A DNA stretch of 64,000 bases, taken from positions 248,001 through 312,000 of the forward strand of contig NZ_BMGD01000002.1 in assembly GCF_014639875.1 (NCBI RefSeq). Reading direction: 5' to 3'. Shown piece by piece: positions 18,602-25,951 of the stretch. The translations under genes were made by a program, and so were the position numbers. Each line of letters starts with the position of its first letter. Positions within the stretch are counted from its first letter, which is position 1. The notes under the pieces are model-generated. The model was given only the letters and a program-made list of their open reading frames with translations. It was not told where the DNA came from and made no database searches. Source of the DNA: Blastomonas aquatica (GTDB lineage Bacteria > Pseudomonadota > Alphaproteobacteria > Sphingomonadales > Sphingomonadaceae).

Positions 18602-20005
18602 ATGACCAACAAAGCACGCAACATCCTCATTTTTCTGGGCCTCACCACCGCGATTGTCGGCGGGGCAGGCTGGTATTTTCTGAGCGGCGACACCGCCGAG
18701 CTTGATATTGCGGCTGTGAGCGGCCCATCGCCGGTGATCACTGCGCCGCGCAAGGAAACCTTCCCGACGATTAACGTCGCCGACATCAAGGTCTGGGCTG
18801 AAGGCGAAGCACCGACCGCAGCGCAGGGCCTGTCGGTCGTGCGTTTTGCCGAGGGGCTTGATCACCCGCGCTCGATGCTGGTGCTGCCCAATGGCGACGT
18901 TCTGGTCGCCGAAACCAACAGCCCCCCGCGCGAGAACAAGGGCATCGAAGGCTTTATCATGCGGATGCTGATGAACAAGGCAGGCGCGGGCGTGCCCTCG
19001 GCCAACCGCATCTCGCTGCTGCGCGATGCCGATGGCGACGGCCGGGCGGAATCGAAGACCGTGCTGCTCGACGGGCTCAACTCACCTTATGGCATGCAGC
19101 TGGTGGGTGACACGTTGTATGTCGCCAACACCGATGCGGTCATGGCGTATCCGTACACTGCCGGCCAGGTGAAGGTGACAGGGGCCGGGCGCAAGATCGT
19201 CGATCTGCCGGCCTCCAAACCCAACAACCACTGGACGCGCAATCTTCTTGCCAACGAAGACGGCTCGAAGCTCTATGTCGCGATCGGTTCGGCCACCAAC
19301 GTTGCCGAAAAGGGGCTCGAAGTTGAAAGAGGCCGCGCACGGATCATCGAGATCGATCTGGCGACCGGCAGGAAGCGCGACTTTGCCGTCGGCTTGCGCA
19401 ACCCGGTCGGTCTGGCGTGGGAGCCCAACTCGGACGCATTGTGGACAGTGGTCAACGAACGCGACATGTTGGGATCGGATCTGGTTCCCGATTACCTCAC
19501 CCGGGTCGAGGTCGGCCTGCACTTTGGCTGGCCATGGAACTATTGGGGCGGGTATGAGGATTTTCGGGTCGAGCCACGCCGTCAGGATCTGCGCGAATAC
19601 ACACGGCGGCCCGATTACGCGCTGGGCAGCCATGTCGCGCCGCTGGGGCTGACCTTCGCCAGCAACGCTGCGCTGGGCGGCAGCTTTACCAACGGCGCCT
19701 TTGTCGCGCTGCATGGATCGTGGAACCGCAAGCCGGCTTCGGGCTACAAGGTGGTGTTCGTGCCGTTCGGTTCGGACGGCCAGCCTGCGGTCACCCGCAA
19801 TGCCGAGGGCAGGGTCACTGGCGGTCTACCGGTCGATGTTCTGTCGGGTTTTCTGGGTGAGGACGGATCGGCTCGCGGTCGGCCCACCGACGTGACCATC
19901 GACAGCCGGGGTGCTTTGCTGGTCACCGATGACGTCGCGGGGATCATCTGGCGAGTGAGCAATCCCGCGATGCGCCCAAGGCCGGTCGAAACCGCTTCGC
20001 GTTGA
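18602..20005 (+). CDS. membrane-anchored sorbosone dehydrogenase-like beta-propeller
   Basis: 467 aa. One N-terminal membrane segment (about residues 7-26) followed by a six-bladed beta-propeller of the glucose/sorbosone dehydrogenase family: VVRFAEGLDHPRSMLVLPNG, NRISLLRDADGDGRAE (a Ca-binding-like Asp loop), NHWTRNLLANEDGSKLYVAIG, VGLRNPVGLAWEP, HFGWPWNYWGGYED and ALHGSWNRKP. Relatives bind PQQ and oxidise sugars in the periplasm. It starts 41 bp after the Anbu gene on the same strand, so readthrough is possible, but functional linkage is not obvious. Substrate is unassigned. Confidence 0.87.
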   Translation: MTNKARNILIFLGLTTAIVGGAGWYFLSGDTAELDIAAVSGPSPVITAPRKETFPTINVADIKVWAEGEAPTAAQGLSVVRFAEGLDHPRSMLVLPNGDVLVAETNSPPRENKGIEGFIMRMLMNKAGAGVPSANRISLLRDADGDGRAESKTVLLDGLNSPYGMQLVGDTLYVANTDAVMAYPYTAGQVKVTGAGRKIVDLPASKPNNHWTRNLLANEDGSKLYVAIGSATNVAEKGLEVERGRARIIEIDLATGRKRDFAVGLRNPVGLAWEPNSDALWTVVNERDMLGSDLVPDYLTRVEVGLHFGWPWNYWGGYEDFRVEPRRQDLREYTRRPDYALGSHVAPLGLTFASNAALGGSFTNGAFVALHGSWNRKPASGYKVVFVPFGSDGQPAVTRNAEGRVTGGLPVDVLSGFLGEDGSARGRPTDVTIDSRGALLVTDDVAGIIWRVSNPAMRPRPVETASR

Positions 20006-20095
20006 GGGACTTACCCCTTCGCTATGGGGCAGGGGGAGGGAACGAAACCTGGGCATGCGGCGGAACCCGTGGCCTGTCTCAAGCGTAATTGTTGC

Positions 20096-20332
20096 ATGAG
20101 CAAGAAGACAGACAAAGCACCACCCGCGCCGGACCAGACCGAGCTTTCAGAAAAGGCGCTGAACCTCAAGCAGGAGGGCGATCCGACTGAAGATGCGGAA
20201 TATCTGCAGCATCAGACAGATACCGCTGGAGAGGGCCGCATCAGCGAGATGGGCAGTCACAATCCACCGATGGGTGCGTTGGAGGCCGAAGGCCATCGTC
20301 CGGTCCTCGAGCGTTCCAGAAAGGTAAGGTGA
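20096..20332 (+). CDS. small hydrophilic protein of unknown function
   Basis: 78 aa from the ATG at 20096 (MSKKTDKAPPAPDQTELSEK); the open frame begins at 20024 but has no better start. Highly charged, with no hydrophobic segment or Cys. EGDPTEDAEYLQHQTDTAGE and a basic tail HRPVLERSRKVR are visible. No family recognised. It ends 6 bp before the HPF-like gene, so the two are probably co-transcribed; this adjacency is the main reason to accept it. Confidence 0.55.
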   Translation: MSKKTDKAPPAPDQTELSEKALNLKQEGDPTEDAEYLQHQTDTAGEGRISEMGSHNPPMGALEAEGHRPVLERSRKVR

Positions 20333-20338
20333 GCCCGC

Positions 20339-20653
20339 ATGCTGATTCAATTTAACACCGACAATCGCATTACGGGCGACGAGGCCATGGCTGCAGAAGC
20401 CGAAGAGATCGTGAAATCGCGTCTCGACCGGTTTTCAAGCCGCCTGAGCAGGGTCGAGATTCATCTGGCCGACATCAATGGCCCGCGCGGGGGCAGCGAT
20501 GATATCGTCTGCACGCTTGAGGCGCGGCCCGAAGGCGGCAAGCCGCTCACGGTCAAAGGCAATGCCGGACAAAGCGATTCGGCTATTCGCGACGCCGCAG
20601 ACAAGATGCAGGCCATGCTCGAGACGCATTTCGGCAAGCTCAGAACCCACTGA
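20339..20653 (+). CDS. HPF/RaiA-like ribosome-associated protein
   Basis: 104 aa. Short member of the sigma-54-modulation/S30EA fold: MLIQFNTDN start, IVKSRLDRFSSRLSRVEIHLADINGPRGG and a second half with AIRDAADKMQAMLETHFGKL. It lacks the C-terminal extension of long HPF, so it is the small HPF/RaiA-like class, which binds the decoding region of idle ribosomes. Divergence from the canonical proteins is clear, so a cofactor role other than hibernation is possible. Follows the 78-aa gene at 6 bp and ends before a strong two-way terminator. Confidence 0.75.
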   Translation: MLIQFNTDNRITGDEAMAAEAEEIVKSRLDRFSSRLSRVEIHLADINGPRGGSDDIVCTLEARPEGGKPLTVKGNAGQSDSAIRDAADKMQAMLETHFGKLRTH

Positions 20654-20700
20654 TTTTAACAAGCAGGTCTACTGGCTTCACATGCATGGCCTGAACCAAC

Positions 20701-20739
20701 AAAAGGGGCGCTGTCACGGCAATGACAGCGCCCTTTTTT
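20701..20739. terminator. bidirectional intrinsic terminator
   Basis: GGGCGCTGTCA (20706-20716) pairs perfectly with TGACAGCGCCC (20723-20733) over 11 bp with a six-base loop. Six T residues follow on the plus strand and four A residues precede it, so it can end both the HPF-like transcript and the convergent M13 peptidase transcript. Confidence 0.92.
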
Positions 20740-20764
20740 CGTGGCCCGAAGACGACCGATCCGA

Positions 20765-22963
20765 TTACCAGATGCGGATGCGCTTTTCGGGCGGCAGGTA
20801 CAAAGCGTCGCCCGGCTTGACGTCGAAGGCCTGGTACCATTCATTGAAATTGCGGACCGTGCCATTGGCGCGATAGTTTGGCGGCGAATGCGAATCGGTC
20901 TGCAGCTGCTGGCGCAGATACTCTTCGCGTGATTTGTTGCGCCATACCTGCGCCCACGCCATGAAGAAGCGCTGGTCGCCGGTCATCCCGTCGATCACCT
21001 TGTCTTCCTTGCCATCGAGATGGATCTTGTAGGCGCGGTAAGCCATCGACAGGCCGCCGACATCGCCGATATTCTCGCCCAGCGTCAGCGCGCCGTTGAC
21101 GCAGGTCTTGCCGTCGTCGAGCGGGCACAGTGCGCTGTATTGCGCCACCAGGGCGGTGGTCAGCTTCTTGAAGTTGGCCTGATCTTCAGGCGTCCACCAG
21201 TCGCGCAGCACGCCATCGCCATCGGACTTCGATCCCTGATCGTCGAAACCATGGCCCATTTCGTGGCCGATGACTCCGCCGATCGCGCCATAGTTCACTG
21301 CCGGGTCCGCCGACAGGTTGAAGAACGGCGGTTGCAGGATCGCGGCTGGGAAGACGATCTCGTTACGCGGCGGCGAATAATACGCGTTCACGGTCTGCGG
21401 CAGCATGAACCACTCGGTCTTGTCGATCGGCTTGCCCAGCTTGGAGATGTTGTCCTTGTATCCCCAGGTCGTCGCGGCGATCACGTTGTCGAGCGCCTTG
21501 CCCGGCGCGATCGCCAGGCTGTCATAGGTCTCGAACTTTTCGGTATAGCCGATCTTGGGGGTGAACTTGGCGAGCTTGTCACGTGCCTCGACCTTGGTGG
21601 CTTCGCCCATCCAGTCGATTTCGACAAGGTTTGCCGCCATTGCCTTGCGCAGATTGCCGACGAGCTCGTCCATCGCCGCCTTGTTCTCGGCAGGGAAATA
21701 GCGGTCGGCGTAGATCTTGCCGACAATCTCGCCCATCGTGCCTTCGACAGCTGCGACACCGCGCTGCCAGCGTTCGCGCTGTTTCTGCTGGCCGCCCAGC
21801 ACGGTGCCATAGAACGCGAAGTTGGCCTCATCGATGTCCGAAGGCAGAACGCTGGCGTTGGTCGAGAGGAAGCCTGCGGTCAGCCATGCCTGCCACGTCG
21901 CGATCGGCGCGGTGTTGGCGAGCTTGAACAGCCCGGGAATTCCGCTGCCCAGCTTGGCCGCCTGTTCGGGGGTCAGTTTTTCGGCGGCGAGCTCTTCAGC
22001 GGTGGGGGCAAGCTGACGGACGACGAACTCCTGCTGCCCGTCGACTCCGATCGTCTGCATGAAGGCTTCGACCGGGAAGCCACCGCCCAGCGCGACCATC
22101 TCGGCCTTGCTCAGCTTGTTGTAGGTAAGGTTGCGATTGCGTCCGACAGCGCGGTCCCAGTGCTCGGCTGCCATCGCCTTTTCGAGATCATAGACCTGTT
22201 GCGCGGTTGCTGCAGGGTCGGCGTATCCGGCCTTGCCCATCAGGAACGTCAGATACGTCATGTACCCTTCGCGGATCTTCAGATTGGCTTCGGAATCCAC
22301 CAGATAATAGTCACGGTCGGGAAGGCCCAGGCCCGCCTGCGTCACCTGGAAGATATACTTATCGGTCTGCTTGCTATCAATATCGACAAAGCCGGCCACC
22401 GGGCTCCGGAAGCCGGGCGCGCCGAACAATTTGGCAAGGTCCTCGCGGGTCTTTGCGGCCTTGATCTTGTCGAGATAGGGCTGTGCGGGCGCTAGGCCTG
22501 CGGCATCGATCGCGGCAGTATCGAGATAGGCGTTGTAGAACGCGGCAACCTTGCCAGCACCGGTCATCGGATCGGGCTGGGTGGCGGCGAGCTCATCGAT
22601 GATCTTGCGCACGCGCTGCTCGGACTTTTCTGCGAGCAGGGTGAACGCGCCATAGCGGGTGCGGTCGGCGGGCATCTCGAAGTTGTCGAGCCACTTGCCG
22701 TTGACATAAGCATAGAAGTCATCGCCGGGCTTGACCGCAGGGTTCATCAGTGAGGTGTCGATCCCCCAGTTGCCCCAGTAATCGCGCGCGGTGGTGACGA
22801 TCCCTTCGGCATCGGCGGTGCCGTTCATCGAGGCGTCGCCAGCGGTTTCGGCATCGACCAGCAGGTCGATGTCAGGACCGGCGGCAGACGTGTCTTGCGC
22901 ATTTGCCGGCGTTGCGGCCAACGCGATGAGCGCTGCCGATGCCAGCAGAATCGATTTTATCAT
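20765..22963 (-). CDS. secreted M13-family zinc metallopeptidase
   Basis: 732 aa. Neprilysin/PepO-type endopeptidase exported by a signal peptide (residues about 1-22, ending ANAQ). M13 N-terminal domain includes DDFYAYVNGKWLDNFEMPADRTRYGAF; the catalytic domain has VNAYYSPPRNEIVFPAAILQPP, then the zinc helix VIGHEMGHGFDDQGSKSDGD (HExxH) and the downstream ligand Glu in GENIGDVGGLSMAY. The C-terminus ends PPEKRIRIW, as usual for the family (near C-terminal W). It probably trims peptides in the periplasm. Monocistronic and terminated by the hairpin at 20701. Confidence 0.95.
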   Translation of the reverse strand: MIKSILLASAALIALAATPANAQDTSAAGPDIDLLVDAETAGDASMNGTADAEGIVTTARDYWGNWGIDTSLMNPAVKPGDDFYAYVNGKWLDNFEMPADRTRYGAFTLLAEKSEQRVRKIIDELAATQPDPMTGAGKVAAFYNAYLDTAAIDAAGLAPAQPYLDKIKAAKTREDLAKLFGAPGFRSPVAGFVDIDSKQTDKYIFQVTQAGLGLPDRDYYLVDSEANLKIREGYMTYLTFLMGKAGYADPAATAQQVYDLEKAMAAEHWDRAVGRNRNLTYNKLSKAEMVALGGGFPVEAFMQTIGVDGQQEFVVRQLAPTAEELAAEKLTPEQAAKLGSGIPGLFKLANTAPIATWQAWLTAGFLSTNASVLPSDIDEANFAFYGTVLGGQQKQRERWQRGVAAVEGTMGEIVGKIYADRYFPAENKAAMDELVGNLRKAMAANLVEIDWMGEATKVEARDKLAKFTPKIGYTEKFETYDSLAIAPGKALDNVIAATTWGYKDNISKLGKPIDKTEWFMLPQTVNAYYSPPRNEIVFPAAILQPPFFNLSADPAVNYGAIGGVIGHEMGHGFDDQGSKSDGDGVLRDWWTPEDQANFKKLTTALVAQYSALCPLDDGKTCVNGALTLGENIGDVGGLSMAYRAYKIHLDGKEDKVIDGMTGDQRFFMAWAQVWRNKSREEYLRQQLQTDSHSPPNYRANGTVRNFNEWYQAFDVKPGDALYLPPEKRIRIW

Positions 22964-23180
22964 GTGTAGCTCCCCTAAAGTCGGCTGAGCCCGCAGTACG
23001 GGCGGCCGCGACGATCCGCATCAGTGCGGGGCGCGGCGCTGCCAACAGTCTAGGGGGCGTCCGACAGGCGAGCAAAGCTTTTCGGCAGGCGACACGGCAG
23101 CATCGACCAACGGATGCACCGCCTTGGCGGCAACCGTGGAAGGTCGCCGCCAGAAGCGATGTACCGGATAGCCCGGATCG

Positions 23181-23246
23181 TCAGGCAGGCGCCATCAGGC
23201 AGGCGCCATCAGGCAGGCGCCATCAGGCAGGCGCCATCAGGCAGGC
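23181..23246. repeat. 14-bp tandem repeat over the phoD stop codon
   Basis: TCAGGCAGGCGCCA occurs four times in exact tandem (23181, 23195, 23209, 23223) and a fifth partial copy of 10 bp starts at 23237. The partial copy holds the last codons and the stop of the minus-strand phoD gene. Copies are identical, which suggests recent slippage. Confidence 0.95.
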
Positions 23247-24883
23247 ATGGCGATCGTCCGCTTACCGGGCTCAACGCTCAGGCTGGTGCTGCCGGCAAGA
23301 TCGGTGCTGCGTTCGCGGATCGTGCGCAGTTTGTGCCAGTGCGCGGTGGCGCTGTCCTGGGTCAGCTGCAGTGTCATATAGCCGCGCGAGCTGGTGTCGG
23401 CCCATTTGAGCTGCGGGTTGGCGCGGACCAGCGCGCCTGCAACATCCTGGGGTGCGATCGTCGGTGCATAAGCTTCGAAGCCTGGTGAACTGATCGAATG
23501 GCCGGCGAACTCGACACCGGCGGGCTTGCCGCCTGCATCCAGATCAAAGCCCCAGCCGTTGTGGCTGTCACCCGATAGCACGACCAGATCGGCATCGGCG
23601 GCTTGCGCGGACTTGAGCAATGCCTCGCGCTGGACGGGATAGCCATCCCATGCGTCCATGTTGAACGGCAGGCCCGCCTTGCTTGCGGCCAGGCCCGCTG
23701 CCGAGCGGGTCCGCACGATCTGCGGCGCATCCTTGGGAACCCAGTCTGCGGTTTCCTGCGGCAGCTTGAGCGATCCCATCACGCACTGCTGCGCCCAGAC
23801 CTGCCAGCGGGTGCCCGATGCCTTTGATGCCTTGAACTCGTCGCCCAGCCAGCGTGCCTGATCATCGCCCAGCATCCTGCGGGCAGGGTCGACCCATTTC
23901 TCGTCGCGGAACTTGGCAAGCGATGCGGCCATGTCGCCGCCACCGGCAAAGGCTTCGGCCAGTTCGGCGGGCTTGTCGCGACCCGACAGACGGCTTTCGG
24001 TGCGGATCAGTGTCGCCAGATTGCCGATCTGATAGCTGCGCCACAGGGTATCGGCAGGTGCCAGATCGGCGACCGGCATCCATTCGCGATAGACCTGCTC
24101 GGCAATCCGGCGGCGCGCCATGTAGTCGCCCTCGGTCTCGCTCTGATGGTTCTGCGCGCCCTCGCGCCAGGCGTCGTTGGCGATTTCGTGATCGTCCCAC
24201 ATCGCGATCATCGGCACCACCTGATGCAGCCGCTGCAGATCCGCATCGAGCCGATAGCTGGAATAGCGCAGACGGTAATCGGCGAGCGTCACCATCTCGT
24301 GATCGGGCTGCACGCTGCGCCCCGGCAGTGCCTGGCTGCGCGTGGGATACACGTCGAGACCGTATTCATAAAGATAGTCGCCGGTGTGGACGGCCAGATC
24401 GATGTCGTTGCGCCCGGCGGCGTGGGCATAGCCGTTGAACCAGCCAAAGGGCAGGTTGGAGCACGAGAACACACCGATGTTGAAGCCTTTGGTTTCACCG
24501 ACTGGAAGCGTGCGGGTGCGGCCTGTCGGCGATGTGCTGCCGTCCGCAGCAACAAAGCGATAGAAGTACCAGCTGTCAGGCTTCAGCCCCGATACGGTAA
24601 GTTTGGCGATGTGATCGCGCGCGCCGCTGACGGTAACCGAACCGCCGCCGATGGGTTTTGCGAAATCGGGGGTAGGGGATATCTCTGCGGTCAACCGGGT
24701 GTCGCTATCGCCGACATAGCGGGTCCACAGCAGCACCGAGTCGCCCGAGGGTTCGCCGCTCGCGACGCCATGGGTGAAGCCGCGCCCGGCAAACAAAGCC
24801 TGCGCAGCGCCAGGGATCGACAGTGCCGCAAGGCCGAACGTGCCAGCCTTGATCAAGAGTCTGCGATCGATCTTCATGGTCAT
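23237..24883 (-). CDS. phoD: PhoD-type alkaline phosphatase/phosphodiesterase, Tat-exported
   Basis: 548 aa from the ATG at 24883, with AGGGAG about 10 bp upstream; the frame opens at 24946 but an earlier start would bury the signal. A twin-arginine signal, DRRLLIKAGTFGLAALSIPG, opens the protein, so it is exported folded. PhoD features: FTHGVASGEPSGDSVLLWTRY, VFSCSNLPFGWFNGY, VHTGDYLYEYG (metal-binding Asp), MIAMWDDHEIANDAW and VVLSGDSHNGWGFDL. The family uses Fe and Ca to release phosphate from esters. A PhoB-type heptamer array lies 105-144 bp upstream. Confidence 0.93.
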   Translation of the reverse strand: MTMKIDRRLLIKAGTFGLAALSIPGAAQALFAGRGFTHGVASGEPSGDSVLLWTRYVGDSDTRLTAEISPTPDFAKPIGGGSVTVSGARDHIAKLTVSGLKPDSWYFYRFVAADGSTSPTGRTRTLPVGETKGFNIGVFSCSNLPFGWFNGYAHAAGRNDIDLAVHTGDYLYEYGLDVYPTRSQALPGRSVQPDHEMVTLADYRLRYSSYRLDADLQRLHQVVPMIAMWDDHEIANDAWREGAQNHQSETEGDYMARRRIAEQVYREWMPVADLAPADTLWRSYQIGNLATLIRTESRLSGRDKPAELAEAFAGGGDMAASLAKFRDEKWVDPARRMLGDDQARWLGDEFKASKASGTRWQVWAQQCVMGSLKLPQETADWVPKDAPQIVRTRSAAGLAASKAGLPFNMDAWDGYPVQREALLKSAQAADADLVVLSGDSHNGWGFDLDAGGKPAGVEFAGHSISSPGFEAYAPTIAPQDVAGALVRANPQLKWADTSSRGYMTLQLTQDSATAHWHKLRTIRERSTDLAGSTSLSVEPGKRTIAMPA

Positions 24884-24987
24884 GGCACGGCATCTCCCTG
24901 GGTGTTTTTCCGCCCTCATCGGACGGCGCAGCCGCGTGATGATCAACTCTCGTGTCGTAGGTGTGACAATCCACCGAAATTTCGAAG

Positions 24988-25027
24988 ATTACAGAAATAT
25001 GACATTTAAATGTATTTCATGTGACAT
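24988..25027 (-). promoter_or_regulatory. four-heptamer Pho-box array upstream of phoD
   Basis: On the minus strand, reading toward phoD: ATGTCAC, AATACAT, ATGTCAT, CTGTAAT, each separated by an AT-rich 4-bp spacer (ATGA, TTAA, ATTT). The starts step by exactly 11 bp, as in PhoB sites (7-mers with 4-bp spacers). The pair ATGTCAT-ATTT-CTGTAAT is close to the classical consensus; AATACAT is the weakest unit. Confidence 0.75.
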
Positions 25028-25093
25028 TGATATTGCATCGGTTGTCACACAAGCGTAGCTTTCCTCCTGTCACATCAGGAAAGGACCAATGAC

Positions 25094-25504
25094 ATGAACA
25101 CCAAAGTTATCACATTCGCGGCTCTGGCCGCCCTCGGCATGGCTGCGCCTGGCTTTGCTCAGCCTGTGCAGAACCGGGTGGCGGCGACCGAAATCGGCTA
25201 TGAAGCAGGATCGCTCGGCTATGCCGCGATGTTGCAGGGCAATTATTCGGCCGCTCTCGACCAGATGCAGGCCGCTGAAAAACAGGTTTCTCCGGCCGCC
25301 CGCCGCGATCCCGCACGGTTGATCAACATGGGTCTGGCTTATGCCAAGATGGGCGACACGGCTTCAGCTCGCGCACACTATCAGGCTGCGATCGATGCCC
25401 CGGGATCGTTTGATATCATTCTGTCCGACGGACGTGTGATGGACAGCCGCATTGCAGCGCGGCACGCTCTGCGCCGCCTCAATCAGGGCTATGCGCGCCG
25501 CTGA
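25094..25504 (+). CDS. secreted TPR-like protein of unknown function
   Basis: 136 aa. Signal peptide of about 22 residues (MNTKVITFAALAALGMAAPGFAQ). The mature part is a tetratricopeptide-like pair: GYAAMLQGNYSAALDQMQAAEKQ and LINMGLAYAKMGDTASARAHYQAAID. Such small proteins usually bind partners rather than catalyse. It is divergent from phoD. Single TTGTCAC and CTGTCAC half-sites at 25042 and 25067 are not in 11-bp phase, so direct PhoB control is doubtful. A perfect terminator follows. Confidence 0.75.
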   Translation: MNTKVITFAALAALGMAAPGFAQPVQNRVAATEIGYEAGSLGYAAMLQGNYSAALDQMQAAEKQVSPAARRDPARLINMGLAYAKMGDTASARAHYQAAIDAPGSFDIILSDGRVMDSRIAARHALRRLNQGYARR

Positions 25505-25536
25505 TTGACGACACTCCTGCACGATCGAACATCACC

Positions 25537-25567
25537 GCCCGGTCGAACATGGTTCGGCCGGGCTTTT
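25537..25567 (+). terminator. intrinsic terminator after TPR-like gene
   Basis: GCCCGGTCGAAC pairs with GTTCGGCCGGGC (12 bp, one G-U) around the loop ATG, followed by TTTT. Located 33 bp after the TPR-like stop codon. Confidence 0.85.
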
Positions 25568-25765
25568 ACATGGGCGAAGGCCTTATCGACGGGCAACGAC
25601 CTCGACAGTTGTAAATTTGTCACCTGCTTACATATTATGCGCTTCATCCGATTGGCCGATTGACCGTCGAAGGCCGCATGCGAGGGGGCATCTGGCTTGG
25701 TGTCCAGACTAGAAACATAAATCTTTTAATATGTTAGCCGTCTTGTGCCACGCCCTGACGCGCCA

Positions 25766-25814
25766 CTGTCACATAAGACTCCAAATTGTCATAATCCTGT
25801 CTTTGCGGTGTCAT
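25766..25814 (+). promoter_or_regulatory. Pho-box array upstream of the lipoprotein gene
   Basis: TTGTCAT (25786), CTGTCTT (25797) and GTGTCAT (25808) lie at exact 11-bp steps on the plus strand with 4-bp spacers AATC and TGCG. A further CTGTCAC at 25766 is 20 bp upstream, two bases out of phase. This is the arrangement of PhoB-bound direct repeats. Confidence 0.7.
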
Positions 25815-25951
25815 CGAAATAGCGCCGCAGGTTCATCTTGCCTGCCTATCTGCCCTCTCGAACGGCGTTCCAGGGGGTGGAATCAGCTCATCTCCGCTTC
25901 GTTCCTGAAAAGCCGACAGCAACGCCTGTCAAGATTTGCGGAGATTCCAAG

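Larger units (their letters stand above)
25505..25951. other. AT-richer regulatory intergenic region before the lipoprotein gene
   Basis: About 450 bp holding, in order, the terminator of the TPR-like gene (25537-25567), an AT-rich stretch, the Pho-box array (25766-25814) and roughly 137 bp of 5' leader with a GGAG ribosome site at 25940. No gene is supported. Base composition is visibly more AT-rich than the surroundings between 25600 and 25830. Confidence 0.6.

Noticed and set aside
23181-23246. Possible CRISPR array
   Set aside because: The 14-bp units are directly joined without spacers; it is a simple tandem repeat.
25042-25073. TTGTCAC and CTGTCAC as a Pho box for the TPR-like gene
   Set aside because: The two half-sites are 25 bp apart, not a multiple of 11, and are isolated.
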